In this document: piece after piece, positions 26,381-34,568 of the stretch | Position numbering within the stretch: the first letter of the stretch is position 1 | Layout of the letters: the number at the start of each line of letters is the position of its first letter | From: an uncultured Paracoccaceae bacterium | Lineage (GTDB): Bacteria > Pseudomonadota > Alphaproteobacteria > Rhodobacterales > Rhodobacteraceae | Assembly: GCA_938005545.1 (NCBI GenBank) | Contig: CALKXV010000064.1 | Coordinates: 1 to 40,822 of the forward strand | Length of the DNA stretch: 40,822 nucleotides | Direction: 5' to 3' | Program-made: the position numbers and the translations under genes | The notes under the pieces: generated by a model | The model's input: only the letters and a program-made list of their open reading frames with translations | Database searches by the model: none | What the model was told of the DNA's origin: nothing

Positions 26381-26542
26381 ATGCTGCCCGGCTTTGGGCT
26401 AATTCGTCGTACCAAGACCCTGGCCCTGATTGCTTTTGCATTTTGGGCCGGGATGCATTTAGCGCGCCTTGATCTTGACGACAGGTGCCTTGATGCCGGT
26501 GGTGCAATCCGCGACGACGGGGTATGCAGAGGGCTGCCATGA
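26381..26542 (+). CDS. Small membrane-anchored protein between rpsP and rimM
   Basis: A 53-codon [24 protein letters not shown], then [20 protein letters not shown] and a Cys-containing end (GVCRGLP). One N-terminal hydrophobic segment (about 14-28) after positive residues predicts an inner-membrane anchor with a short tail bearing two cysteines (C36 and C49). The stop overlaps the rimM ATG by 4 bp (26539-26542), strong evidence for coupled translation. The DRCLDAGG...C pattern resembles small conserved Rhodobacteraceae proteins that I recall but cannot name. Its function is unknown. Confidence 0.7.
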   Translation: MLPGFGLIRRTKTLALIAFAFWAGMHLARLDLDDRCLDAGGAIRDDGVCRGLP

Positions 26543-27045
26543 ATGACCGAATATGTGTGGGTGCCATCGCCGGATCCTTTGGGGTTCGCGGTGAAGTGCG
26601 TTTGAAAAGCTTCTGTGCCGACCCCGAAGCCATCGCCTCATATGGGCCACTTTCGGACGAAAAAGGTGAGACATCCTGGGAGGTTAAGCTTTCCCGCCCC
26701 GTCAAAACCGGCTTTGCGGCCAAACTCAGCGGTGTCGCCAACAAAGAAGCCGCCGACGCTTTAAAGGGCACCCGGCTTTATGCCCCGCGCGAACGGTTAC
26801 CCGACCTGCCCGATGACGAATTCTACCACACCGATCTTATTGGATTACTTGTCTACGACACGGGCGGCGTCGAAGTTGGACGCGTGAAAGCTGTGCTGAA
26901 CCACGGCGCCGGCGATTTGCTGGAAATCACCGCGAAAGGGCACAGCGAACCGGTCCTTTTGCCCTTCACTTTGGCGACAGTGCCAACCGTCGACATGGGC
27001 ACGTCGCGCATCGTGATTGACCCACCGGACGGGCTTTTTGACTAA
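26539..27045 (+). CDS. rimM: Ribosome maturation factor RimM
   Basis: A 168-residue 16S rRNA processing factor that helps assemble the 30S head and binds S19. The N-terminal barrel has [21 protein letters not shown]; the PRC-barrel half has [41 protein letters not shown] and [14 protein letters not shown]. The ATG at 26539 is coupled to the preceding small ORF; the frame is open to 26524 without support. trmD would normally follow, but here the next gene is livK. Confidence 0.96.
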   Translation: MNDRICVGAIAGSFGVRGEVRLKSFCADPEAIASYGPLSDEKGETSWEVKLSRPVKTGFAAKLSGVANKEAADALKGTRLYAPRERLPDLPDDEFYHTDLIGLLVYDTGGVEVGRVKAVLNHGAGDLLEITAKGHSEPVLLPFTLATVPTVDMGTSRIVIDPPDGLFD

Positions 27046-27204
27046 CCACCAAGACCAAAACCAGCGAATCCCTTGCACAAAGCCGATCTTCCAACACTCC
27101 AATTTTCGTAAGCGAACCAAAGTTTAGGGCGTCGATTTCCCTTACGTAACAGTGACTTCGTCACCCTTTTCTTTCGGGAACTGGCGCTTTAAACTTTCCG
27201 TTCA

Positions 27205-27218
27205 GGACATCCATGTCC
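27205..27218 (+). promoter_or_regulatory. Inverted repeat just upstream of the livK ribosome-binding site
   Basis: GGACAT and ATGTCC separated by 2 nt (27205-27218), directly before AGGGAG at 27221-27226. It may be a small hairpin in the leader or an operator. GTGAC-TTC-GTCAC at about 27152-27164, followed by CCCTTTTCTTT, could be a weak terminator between rimM and livK. Confidence 0.3.
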
Positions 27219-27233
27219 ACAGGGAGTTTAAAA

Positions 27234-28430
27234 ATGAAAAAACTACTTCTGGCTTCTGCAGCCACAGCGCTTGTAGCAAACGCGGCGCTTGCTGACGGCC
27301 ATTCTGAAATCAAAATCGGCGTTTTTCTGGGGTTCACCGGACCAATTGAATCGCTGGTCGCCAACATGGGCCCTGCGGCTGAAATGGCGATCGCTGAAGT
27401 AAACGACAGTGGCGCCCTTCTTGGCGGTGCAAGCGTTACGTCCGTCCGCGGTGACACAACCTGCGTTGATGCAGCTGCCGCAACGGCTGCCGCTGAACGT
27501 TTGATCACGGCAGACGGCGTCAAAGGCCTTGTCGGTGGTGATTGTTCCGGTGTGACCGGAGCCGCGCTTCAAAACGTTGCCGTGCCAAACGGCGTTGTCA
27601 TGGTTTCACCATCAGCAACTTCGCCCGGCCTTAGCCACGCGAACAACGAAGACGAAGGTCTGTTCTTCCGCACCGCACCTTCGGATGCGCGCCAAGGCGT
27701 CGTGATGACCGAAGTTCTGATGGAACTCGACATCAAAGAAGTCGCGGTGACCTACACCAACAACGACTACGGCAAAGGTTTGGCCGATGCTTTTCAGGCG
27801 GCTTACGAAGAAGCTGGCGGCAAGATCACAATCAATGCCGCGCACGAAGACGGCAAAGCTGATTATTCGGCAGAAGTCGGCGCTTTGGCTTCGGCAGGCG
27901 GCGAACGTCTGGTTGTGGCAGGCTACATCGACCAAGGCGGACCGGGCATCGTGCGGGCTGCTTTGGATTCGGGCGCATTCGACACGTTCCACTTCCCTGA
28001 CGGGATGATTGGTGCGGCATTGGTCGAAAACTTCGGTTCGGATATCGATGGGTCTTCGGGTCAGCACCCAGCCCCATCGGAAGAGCTGGCGGCACAGTTC
28101 ACTGCACTGGTGGACGGCAAATTCGAAGCCACATCGCCCTTCGCACCGGAAAGCTATGATTCTGCGGCGCTTATCATGCTGGCCATGCAAGCCGCCGGTT
28201 CGGCTGAACCCGGCGACTACAAATCCAAAATCATGGATGTCGCCAATGCACCCGGTGAAAAGATCGGTGCTGGCGAACTGGCCAAAGGTCTTGAGATCCT
28301 CGCGAACGGCGGCGACATCGATTATGTCGGTGCGTCGGACGTTGAACTGATCGGACCGGGCGAAGCGGCAGGCAACTACCGCGTCGTCGGCTACGAAGGT
28401 GGCAAAGAAGTCACCGCGGGTCGCAAGTAG
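27234..28430 (+). CDS. livK: Branched-chain amino-acid-type ABC transporter substrate-binding protein
   Basis: A 398-residue periplasmic type I binding protein (LivK/HAAT family). The signal peptide is MKKLLLASAATALVANAALADG. The mature start HSEIKIGVFLGFTGPIESLVANMGPAAEMAIAEVN is characteristic, followed by VKGLVGGDCSGVTGAALQNVAVPNGVVMVSPSATSP, where the ligand carboxylate/amine site lies, and AVTYTNNDYGKGLADAF. The ATG at 27234 has AGGGAG 7 nt upstream. It heads the liv operon and is followed by a terminator-like hairpin, which probably gives extra binding protein relative to the permease. The ligand could be leucine, isoleucine or valine, or another amide or amino acid, as this family is broad. 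Confidence 0.93.
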   Translation: MKKLLLASAATALVANAALADGHSEIKIGVFLGFTGPIESLVANMGPAAEMAIAEVNDSGALLGGASVTSVRGDTTCVDAAAATAAAERLITADGVKGLVGGDCSGVTGAALQNVAVPNGVVMVSPSATSPGLSHANNEDEGLFFRTAPSDARQGVVMTEVLMELDIKEVAVTYTNNDYGKGLADAFQAAYEEAGGKITINAAHEDGKADYSAEVGALASAGGERLVVAGYIDQGGPGIVRAALDSGAFDTFHFPDGMIGAALVENFGSDIDGSSGQHPAPSEELAAQFTALVDGKFEATSPFAPESYDSAALIMLAMQAAGSAEPGDYKSKIMDVANAPGEKIGAGELAKGLEILANGGDIDYVGASDVELIGPGEAAGNYRVVGYEGGKEVTAGRK

Positions 28431-28448
28431 GACCACATGAAACGCAAT

Positions 28449-28475
28449 CGGCCCGGGACATCCCCGGGCCGTTTT
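28449..28475 (+). terminator. Intrinsic terminator (probably partial) between livK and livG
   Basis: CGGCCCGGG (28449-28457), loop ACATC, CCCGGGCCG (28463-28471), then TTTTG. It starts 18 nt after the livK stop and before the livG ribosome-binding site, a position typical of attenuating stem-loops in binding-protein operons. Confidence 0.8.
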
Positions 28476-28494
28476 GCAAATCCGGGGGCGGGAC

Positions 28495-29283
28495 ATGATC
28501 CGAGTTGAGGGTCTTCACAAACATTTCGGGGGCTTCCACGCTGTCGACGGCGCATCTCTTGAGGTTGCCGCCGGTACGATCACCGGATTGATTGGCCCGA
28601 ACGGCGCCGGAAAAACCACACTTTTCAACGTGATCGCCGGAAACCTGGCCCCGACAAGCGGGCGCGTTTTCATGGAAGGCGAAGACATCACCGGCCTTGC
28701 GCCGCACGACTTGTTCCACAAAGGTTTGTTGCGCACGTTCCAGATCGCGCATGAGTTTTCCTCAATGACCGTCCGCGAGAACCTGATGATGGTCCCCGGT
28801 GGCCAACAGGGCGAAACGATTTGGAACGCATGGACCAGACGTAAACAAATTGCCGACGACGAACGTGTTTTAGGCGAAAAAGCTGACGAGGTGCTGGAAT
28901 TTCTTACGATCTCGCACCTCACTCATGAGAAGGCGGGCAACCTGTCCGGCGGGCAGAAAAAGCTGTTGGAGCTTGGGCGCACCATGATGGTCGATGCCCG
29001 CATTGTTTTTCTGGACGAGGTCGGCGCAGGCGTAAACCGCACGCTTCTAAACACCATCGGTGACGCCATCATCCGCCTGAACAAAGAGCGCGGCTATACC
29101 TTCGTCGTCATCGAGCACGACATGGATTTCATCGGTCGCCTTTGCGATCCCGTCATCTGTATGGCTGAAGGCAAAGTGCTGGCCGAAGGCACGCTGGACG
29201 AGATCAAGGCCAACGACGCGGTGATCGAAGCGTACTTGGGAACTGGATTGAAAAACAAAGTGAAAGAAGAGGCAGGCGCATGA
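28495..29283 (+). CDS. livG: ABC transporter ATPase, LivG type
   Basis: 262 residues. Walker A GPNGAGKTT (34-42), the Q-loop region in FQIAHEFSSMTVRENLMM, signature LSGGQKKLLELG (150-161), Walker B IVFLDEVGAGVN (170-181) and the switch histidine in FVVIEHDMDF. Walker B departs from the usual LLDEPxAGLN: the D-loop proline is replaced by Val. The catalytic Glu is kept, so activity is expected. The ATG at 28495 has GGGGGCGGG upstream. The stop overlaps the next gene (ATGA). Confidence 0.95.
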   Translation: MIRVEGLHKHFGGFHAVDGASLEVAAGTITGLIGPNGAGKTTLFNVIAGNLAPTSGRVFMEGEDITGLAPHDLFHKGLLRTFQIAHEFSSMTVRENLMMVPGGQQGETIWNAWTRRKQIADDERVLGEKADEVLEFLTISHLTHEKAGNLSGGQKKLLELGRTMMVDARIVFLDEVGAGVNRTLLNTIGDAIIRLNKERGYTFVVIEHDMDFIGRLCDPVICMAEGKVLAEGTLDEIKANDAVIEAYLGTGLKNKVKEEAGA

Positions 29284-29666
29284 ACTTTCGTAGCATCGCT
29301 TTCGTCGCCATCTTTGGCTTTGGCTACGGGTCTACTGCGATGGCCAACGATTGTTTTTTCATAAATTCGCAAGTGCAATTCTGTGCGTTTGGCACTCCTT
29401 GGCAAGACAAGCTAGATAACGGCGGCGCGTTGCGAAACGTCGAAGAATTCAACGGCGATATAGAAATCGATTGTGTAAGATGGGAAACGCGAGCGATCCG
29501 AACACAGGGAATTGTCCAAGCCGGCTCGCAGGTCATTACTGTGGGATGTTCAAAACCCAAGCCCTTTGAATTTTTTGCGGGGACAATTTTCGGCGAGAAC
29601 GTTCCAATTGAGGAACATCTGGATGTACATCTTGTTGCTTTGAAGGCGATAAGGATCACCCAATGA
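29280..29666 (+). CDS. Unrecognised exported protein encoded between livG and livF
   Basis: 128 residues with a signal peptide (MNFRSIAFVAIFGFGYGSTAMAND). The mature part, about 105 residues, has four cysteines (DCFF, QFCAFG, IDCVRW, VGCSKP), suggesting two disulfides in the periplasm. It overlaps livG by 4 bp at its start and livF by 4 bp at its stop (29663-29666), so it is fully embedded in the operon. No family is recognised; local base composition is AT-richer than livG and livF. It could be an accessory factor of the transporter or a recent insertion. Confidence 0.7.
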   Translation: MNFRSIAFVAIFGFGYGSTAMANDCFFINSQVQFCAFGTPWQDKLDNGGALRNVEEFNGDIEIDCVRWETRAIRTQGIVQAGSQVITVGCSKPKPFEFFAGTIFGENVPIEEHLDVHLVALKAIRITQ

Positions 29667-30376
29667 CCGAACCTTATCTGATCGGCGACGCCATGACGGG
29701 CGGCTATGGGCGGGGTGCGGACATTCTGCATGATTGCACCATCGCGGTGGACGAAGGACAGATCGCCGTGATTGTCGGGCCTAATGGGGCTGGCAAGTCA
29801 ACAGCGATGAAGGCTGTCTTTGGGATGCTCAACATCCATAAAGGCGCAGTACGGCTTGCGGGCGAAGACATCACGCACCTCAGCCCGCAAGATCGGGTTG
29901 CCAAGGGCATGGCCTTTGTGCCGCAAACATCAAACATTTTCACATCACTCACGGTGGAAGAAAACCTTGAGATGGGTGCCTTCCTGCGCCGCGACGACAT
30001 CAACACCACGATGGATCAGGTCTATACGCTGTTTCCCATCTTGAAAGACAAGCGCCGTCAGGCCGCTGGCGAGCTTTCAGGTGGTCAGCGTCAACAGGTC
30101 GCCGTGGGCCGCGCGCTGATGACCCAACCCAAAGTGTTGATGCTGGACGAACCGACAGCGGGGGTTAGCCCCATCGTCATGGACGAACTTTTCGACAGGA
30201 TCATCGAAGTGGCCCGCACCGGCATCTCGATCCTGATGGTGGAACAGAACGCGCGCCAAGCGCTGGAGATCGCAGACAAGGGCTATGTGCTGGTTCAGGG
30301 GCGGAACGCCTTTACCGATACCGGCAAGGCCCTTTTGGCAGACTCGGAAGTGCGCCGCTCGTTCTTGGGAGGTTAG
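29663..30376 (+). CDS. livF: ABC transporter ATPase, LivF type
   Basis: 237 residues. Walker A GPNGAGKSTAMK (39-50), the Q-loop region FVPQTSNIFTSLTVEENLEMG, signature LSGGQRQQVAVGRAL, Walker B VLMLDEPTAGVSP and switch histidine replaced by Gln in MVEQNARQAL, as is usual in LivF. It pairs with LivG as the second ATPase of the complex. It is separated from livH by a gap and one small gene. Confidence 0.95.
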   Translation: MTEPYLIGDAMTGGYGRGADILHDCTIAVDEGQIAVIVGPNGAGKSTAMKAVFGMLNIHKGAVRLAGEDITHLSPQDRVAKGMAFVPQTSNIFTSLTVEENLEMGAFLRRDDINTTMDQVYTLFPILKDKRRQAAGELSGGQRQQVAVGRALMTQPKVLMLDEPTAGVSPIVMDELFDRIIEVARTGISILMVEQNARQALEIADKGYVLVQGRNAFTDTGKALLADSEVRRSFLGG

Positions 30377-30474
30377 ACCGCAGCGGACGAAGTTCCGTTG
30401 CATGGGGATATTTGGACGCGATGTCAGAAGGCTCTCGTACGATCTGGTGGATCACATTGGGGGCTTAGACTGAC

Positions 30475-30882
30475 ATGATACTGATAAACACAGCGCTTTT
30501 GGCGCTAACAGTGGGGACGACATTGGGAACACCGGGCGACATAAACTGCACCTTTGCGACCCAAACAGACGGGCGCGCAACGCTGAACGTCGCCTTGCGC
30601 CCGACGCCGTCCCTGCGCGACCTGCCCGGACTTTTCCGTGTTAAAATGCGTGTCGGAACCCGCCCATCGGTTCAGGCAACCGCCCAGCCTAACCTCAACA
30701 CTAAGGCGAACGACATCGCCCTGACCGCGCGCGGTTCTGACGACCTGATCTATGCGCTTGTGCTCGATCAATCGGGCCAGGCCGCGCTCAATATAAGACT
30801 GGGCGGTACCACGGCCAGCGAAACGCTTTTTGGCACCTGTCTGGGCGCAAAACCGCATATCGAACGATGGCTGCAAAAATGA
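30475..30882 (+). CDS. Unrecognised exported protein encoded between livF and livH
   Basis: 135 residues. A hydrophobic N-terminus (MILINTALLALTVGTTLGTPG) predicts a signal peptide; the mature part is beta-rich with INCTFATQTDGRATLNVALRP, NDIALTARGSDDLIYALVLDQSG and LFGTCLGAKPHIERW, and two cysteines that could pair. No family is recognised. The livH ATG follows 7 nt after the stop. Its place in the operon suggests co-expression with the transporter; its role is unknown. Confidence 0.7.
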   Translation: MILINTALLALTVGTTLGTPGDINCTFATQTDGRATLNVALRPTPSLRDLPGLFRVKMRVGTRPSVQATAQPNLNTKANDIALTARGSDDLIYALVLDQSGQAALNIRLGGTTASETLFGTCLGAKPHIERWLQK

Positions 30883-30889
30883 GACCCAT

Positions 30890-31897
30890 ATGGACCTTCT
30901 GAACGCACTTGTGGCGCTGGCCAACTTCGTGATCGTGCCCGGTATCGCCTATGGCAGCCAACTGGCCCTTGGCGCTTTGGGTGTCACGCTCATTTACGGC
31001 ATCCTGCGGTTTTCCAACTTTGCCCACGGCGATACGATGGCTTTCGGGGCCATGTCGACCATCCTGTTCACATGGTGGCTGCAATCACTTGGGGTCTCTC
31101 TCGGGCCCCTTCCGACCGCCCTGCTGGCCTTACCCGTTGGCATCGCCGCCACTGCGTTATTGCTGCTCACCATCGATAAGTTCGTTTACAAATTTTACCG
31201 CGAACAAAAGGCAGCGCCCGTCATCCTTGTGATCGTTTCAATGGGGATCATGTTTGTGATGAATGGCCTTGTCCGCTTTATCATCGGCGTTGACGATCAA
31301 CGTTTCGCGGACGGCAGCCGGTTTTTGATCACAGCGCGCGAATTCAAGGAAATGACCGGCCTGCAAGAAGGCCTCGCGATAAAATCCACCGCCCTTTTGA
31401 CCGTCGTTGTGGCGATAATCGTCGTTGCTGCCCTTTTCTGGTTCCTAAATCGCACCCGCACCGGCAAATCCATGCGCGCCTTTTCCGACAACGAAGACCT
31501 TGCCTTGCTATCCGGCATCAACCCCGAACGGGTGGTGATGATCACTTGGATCATCGTTGCCGCACTCGCGACGATTGCAGGCGTACTTTATGGCCTCGAC
31601 AAAAGCTTCAAGCCCTTCACCTATTTCCAATTGCTTTTACCGATTTTCGCAGCCGCAATCGTTGGCGGACTGGGCAGCCCCCTGGGTGCGATTGCGGGTG
31701 GATTTGTCATCGCCTTTTCCGAAGTCCTGATCACCTACGCTTTCAAAAAGGTAGCAGGCTATGTTCTTCCGGCATGGGAACCCGATAGTCTGATCCAGTT
31801 ACTGTCGACGGATTACAAATTCGCCGTCAGCTTTTCGATACTGATCATTGTTCTGTTGTTCCGACCGACAGGTCTTTTCCGGGGGAAAGCGCTATGA
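30890..31897 (+). CDS. livH: Branched-chain amino-acid ABC transporter permease LivH
   Basis: 335 residues with eight or more hydrophobic segments. LivH features: GIAYGSQLALGALGVTLIYGILRFSNFAHGDTMAFGAM (about 18-55), the conserved RAFSDNEDLALLSGINPERVVMITWIIVAALATIAGVL loop that contacts the ATPase, and PIFAAAIVGGLGSPLGAIAGGFVIAFSEVL. It is somewhat longer than E. coli LivH (308). The ATG at 30890 is chosen by the start of the first membrane segment. It overlaps livM by 4 bp. Confidence 0.95.
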   Translation: MDLLNALVALANFVIVPGIAYGSQLALGALGVTLIYGILRFSNFAHGDTMAFGAMSTILFTWWLQSLGVSLGPLPTALLALPVGIAATALLLLTIDKFVYKFYREQKAAPVILVIVSMGIMFVMNGLVRFIIGVDDQRFADGSRFLITAREFKEMTGLQEGLAIKSTALLTVVVAIIVVAALFWFLNRTRTGKSMRAFSDNEDLALLSGINPERVVMITWIIVAALATIAGVLYGLDKSFKPFTYFQLLLPIFAAAIVGGLGSPLGAIAGGFVIAFSEVLITYAFKKVAGYVLPAWEPDSLIQLLSTDYKFAVSFSILIIVLLFRPTGLFRGKAL

Positions 31898-33198
31898 TCC
31901 TGACATCCCGCGACCTTTTACTCTTCGCTCTGGTCTTTGGACTGATCATCGCCACGGGCTTCACACAAAGCTGGAACGTGGCTTTGGGTATTTTCAACAT
32001 GGGCCTCATTTCAGCGATCATGGCTTTGGGCGTGAACATGCAATGGGGCTATGCAGGTCTGTTCAACATCGGTGTTATGGGATTTGTCGCCTTGGGTGGC
32101 TTGGGCGCTGTCGTCATTTCGATGCCGCCAGTAAACGACGCTTGGGCCGCCGGTGGTCTTCGTGTGATCTTTGCGCTTCTTATTGGGTTGGCTACGATTA
32201 TCGGAGCGGCCCAATTGTGGAAACGGATGCCAAAAGGCGCGCCGCGAGCGTTGGCAATCATCGTCGTATTGGTGGCGGGCTTCTTTATCTTCCGTGCTCT
32301 CTTTGATCCCGCCGTAGAGGCGATCGAAGCGATAAACCCCGCAACCCTTGGCTATCTCGGTGGCCTTGGCCTGCCGGTGTTGTTTTCATGGCCCGTAGGA
32401 GCGGTTCTGGCAGCCGGAGCGGCTTGGCTCGTCGGTAAAACGGCCCTTGGATTGCGGTCAGATTATCTGGCCATCGCCACGCTTGGCATCTCGGAAATCA
32501 TCATCGCCGTCTTAAAGAACGAAGATTGGCTTTCACGCGGCGTTAAGAACGTCATCGGCATCCCGCGGCCCGTTCCTTACGAGATCGACCTGCAAAACTC
32601 CGAAAGCTTCGTCGAACGTGCAACGTCTTGGGGTTTTGATCCGGTCATCGCGTCTTCGATCACCGTAAAGCTCGCGTATTCCAGCCTGTTCCTGACCGTG
32701 TTGGTCATCCTGCTTTGGCTCAGCCAAGCCGCCCTCGCGTCACCCTGGGGGCGCATGATGCGGGCGATCCGCGACAATGAGGTCGCAGCCGAAGCCATGG
32801 GCAAAGACGTCACCGCGCGGCACTTGCAAATCTTCGTGCTTGGGTCTGCTGTCTGTGGGCTGGCGGGCGCAATGATGACGACGCTTGACGGACAGTTGAC
32901 GCCCTCAAGCTATCAACCCTTGCGCTTTACCTTCCTTGTCTGGGTTATGGTGATCGTCGGCGGATCGGGCAATAACTTCGGCGCTGTTCTGGGCGGATTC
33001 CTGATCTGGTATCTGTGGGTCATGGTTGAACCCTTCGGGCTGACACTGATCCAAACGATCACTTCCGGAATGACAGATGGATACTGGTTGAAAGACCACT
33101 TGCTGGAAAGCGCCGCTCACATGCGGCTTTTGACCATGGGGTTGATCTTGTTGCTTGTCCTGAGGTTCAGCCCACGCGGCTTAATCCCGGAACGGTGA
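31894..33198 (+). CDS. livM: Branched-chain amino-acid ABC transporter permease LivM
   Basis: 434 residues with about ten hydrophobic segments. Characteristic sequences: MALGVNMQWGYAGLFNIGVMGFVALGG, RSDYLAIATLGISEIIIAVLKNEDWLSRGVKNVIGI, and the ATPase-contact loop MMRAIRDNEVAAEAMGKDVTARHLQIFVLGSAVCGLAGAMM. The end LRFSPRGLIPER is typical. It overlaps livH at the start and the MobA-like gene at the stop by 4 bp each. Confidence 0.96.
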   Translation: MILTSRDLLLFALVFGLIIATGFTQSWNVALGIFNMGLISAIMALGVNMQWGYAGLFNIGVMGFVALGGLGAVVISMPPVNDAWAAGGLRVIFALLIGLATIIGAAQLWKRMPKGAPRALAIIVVLVAGFFIFRALFDPAVEAIEAINPATLGYLGGLGLPVLFSWPVGAVLAAGAAWLVGKTALGLRSDYLAIATLGISEIIIAVLKNEDWLSRGVKNVIGIPRPVPYEIDLQNSESFVERATSWGFDPVIASSITVKLAYSSLFLTVLVILLWLSQAALASPWGRMMRAIRDNEVAAEAMGKDVTARHLQIFVLGSAVCGLAGAMMTTLDGQLTPSSYQPLRFTFLVWVMVIVGGSGNNFGAVLGGFLIWYLWVMVEPFGLTLIQTITSGMTDGYWLKDHLLESAAHMRLLTMGLILLLVLRFSPRGLIPER

Positions 33199-33800
33199 CG
33201 CCGCTTATCGTCATCCCTGCGGCTGGCGCATCGTCCCGGATGGGGGATCGCGACAAATTGCTGGAACCCGTCGATGGCCAAACCCTTTTGCGTCGCCAAA
33301 CACTGATCGCTCTGGCAACGGGTTGCCCTGTTGCGGTTTGCTTACCTCCAAAGCCCGGCCTTCGTCGCGACGCAATCGAAGGATTGCCCGTCACTCAGAT
33401 AAATGTACCTGATGCAGCCGAAGGATTGGGGGCCACACTGCGCACCGCGGCCTTTTTTGCCACCCACCAAGACCCGGACCGCGCAATGATGATCCTTTTG
33501 CCAGATGTCCCCGACATCAATCCGTCAGACATCAAATTGGTTCTTAGCACTTTTGAAAACAACGGAACCGACACACCGACACGCGCCAGCAATGCAAAAG
33601 GACGGCCCGGAACGCCCTTGATCGTACCTGCCAGATTGCTCCCAGCTTTCACCCGGCTCACCGGCGACGACGGCGGAAAATCCGTTCTAAAGGCGGAACC
33701 TGTTACATTGGTGCGCTTGCAAGATGCCCGCGCCATCCAGGACCTTGATACGCCCGAAGATTGGACGGCATGGCGTGAAAAAACAGGGATCGCGAGCTAG
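33195..33800 (+). CDS. MobA/MocA-like nucleotidyltransferase
   Basis: 201 residues. The N-terminal nucleotide-binding motif VIPAAGASSRMGDRDKLLEPVDG matches the LxAGxSxRMGxxK of MobA/MocA/IspD-type enzymes, and LLPDVPDINPSDIKLVL contains the metal-binding Asp in LxDxP. MocA and its relatives attach CMP or GMP to molybdopterin; the NTP_transf_3 family also includes proteins of unknown acceptor. The GTG start overlaps the livM stop by 4 bp. The stop overlaps the convergent DUF2461 gene by 4 bp. Its link to amino-acid uptake is unclear. Confidence 0.88.
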   Translation: MTPLIVIPAAGASSRMGDRDKLLEPVDGQTLLRRQTLIALATGCPVAVCLPPKPGLRRDAIEGLPVTQINVPDAAEGLGATLRTAAFFATHQDPDRAMMILLPDVPDINPSDIKLVLSTFENNGTDTPTRASNAKGRPGTPLIVPARLLPAFTRLTGDDGGKSVLKAEPVTLVRLQDARAIQDLDTPEDWTAWREKTGIAS

Positions 33801-34462
33801 GCCTTCAACCACCGCACCAAGGGCAACAGGGTCTTGGTGATGTCCAGCACCCAAGATTTCCCGGTATCCCCAATGACCGAAGCGGCGGGTGCATCGGTAT
33901 CAATCGTACGTGCGACAATGGCCTTGTGTCGCAACAAATCAGCACGCCGTCCCACCGCATCGAACCCTTTCGGCAGACGCACAAGGTCCGGATCGCCCAT
34001 TCGGCACCCAATGCTTTCGGCGGCCTCAAGCGCGGCAATCAAGGCGTCGCCATCCTTTGGATCAACGATACGTTTGCGAAGCGCGCTCAAAGCCGCAGGC
34101 TCAATCCCGAACTGACCCGCGCCATATCCAACACCGAGTGAATTCAGGACAATATGAACGCCCGGCGACCGATTTGGGTGACCGCCCACCCAGAAAATCA
34201 TATGAAGCCGCGCGTTATAGGGCGATTTGTCCTTGGAAAACCGCACGTCCCGGTTGATCCGACGCAGACTGCCATTGATCTTCGGTTCGGCCATAAGTGG
34301 CGGCTCCAAACGCGCCATCTCGGACGACACATCAGCAATGAAATCAAGCGCTGCCCCCTTCCAGTGGGCGTCATACCGATCCCGGTTCGCATCGAACCAA
34401 TCTTTGGAATTGTTCGCCTCAAGATCCTGAAGAAAATCGAATGTATTTTGTGTAAACGCCAT
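33797..34462 (-). CDS. DUF2461-family protein
   Basis: 221 residues. The family core is clear: FDFLQDLEANNSKDWFDANRDRYD at the N-terminus, PKINGSLRRINRDVRFSKDKSPYNARLHMIFWVG in the middle and GVHIVLNSLGVGYGAGQFGIEPAALSALRKRIVD after it. The function of DUF2461 (TIGR02453) is unknown; it is widely conserved and cytoplasmic. The ATG at 34462 has GGGAGA 7 nt upstream; the frame is open to 34804 but overlaps psuK, so the long start is rejected. Confidence 0.9.
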   Translation of the reverse strand: MAFTQNTFDFLQDLEANNSKDWFDANRDRYDAHWKGAALDFIADVSSEMARLEPPLMAEPKINGSLRRINRDVRFSKDKSPYNARLHMIFWVGGHPNRSPGVHIVLNSLGVGYGAGQFGIEPAALSALRKRIVDPKDGDALIAALEAAESIGCRMGDPDLVRLPKGFDAVGRRADLLRHKAIVARTIDTDAPAASVIGDTGKSWVLDITKTLLPLVRWLKA

Positions 34463-34568
34463 CTGTATCTCCCGTTTCATCCAAGACAAGGACGACCCAA
34501 TCCCAGGAATTTCGACACCAGCCAAACACAACTTGCAAAGCGCACGCAATCCCGCCACATGAAAACCC

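Noticed and set aside
30402..30473. A 23-codon ORF between livF and the small exported protein gene
   Set aside because: No ribosome-binding site and no conserved pattern; the length is within chance.
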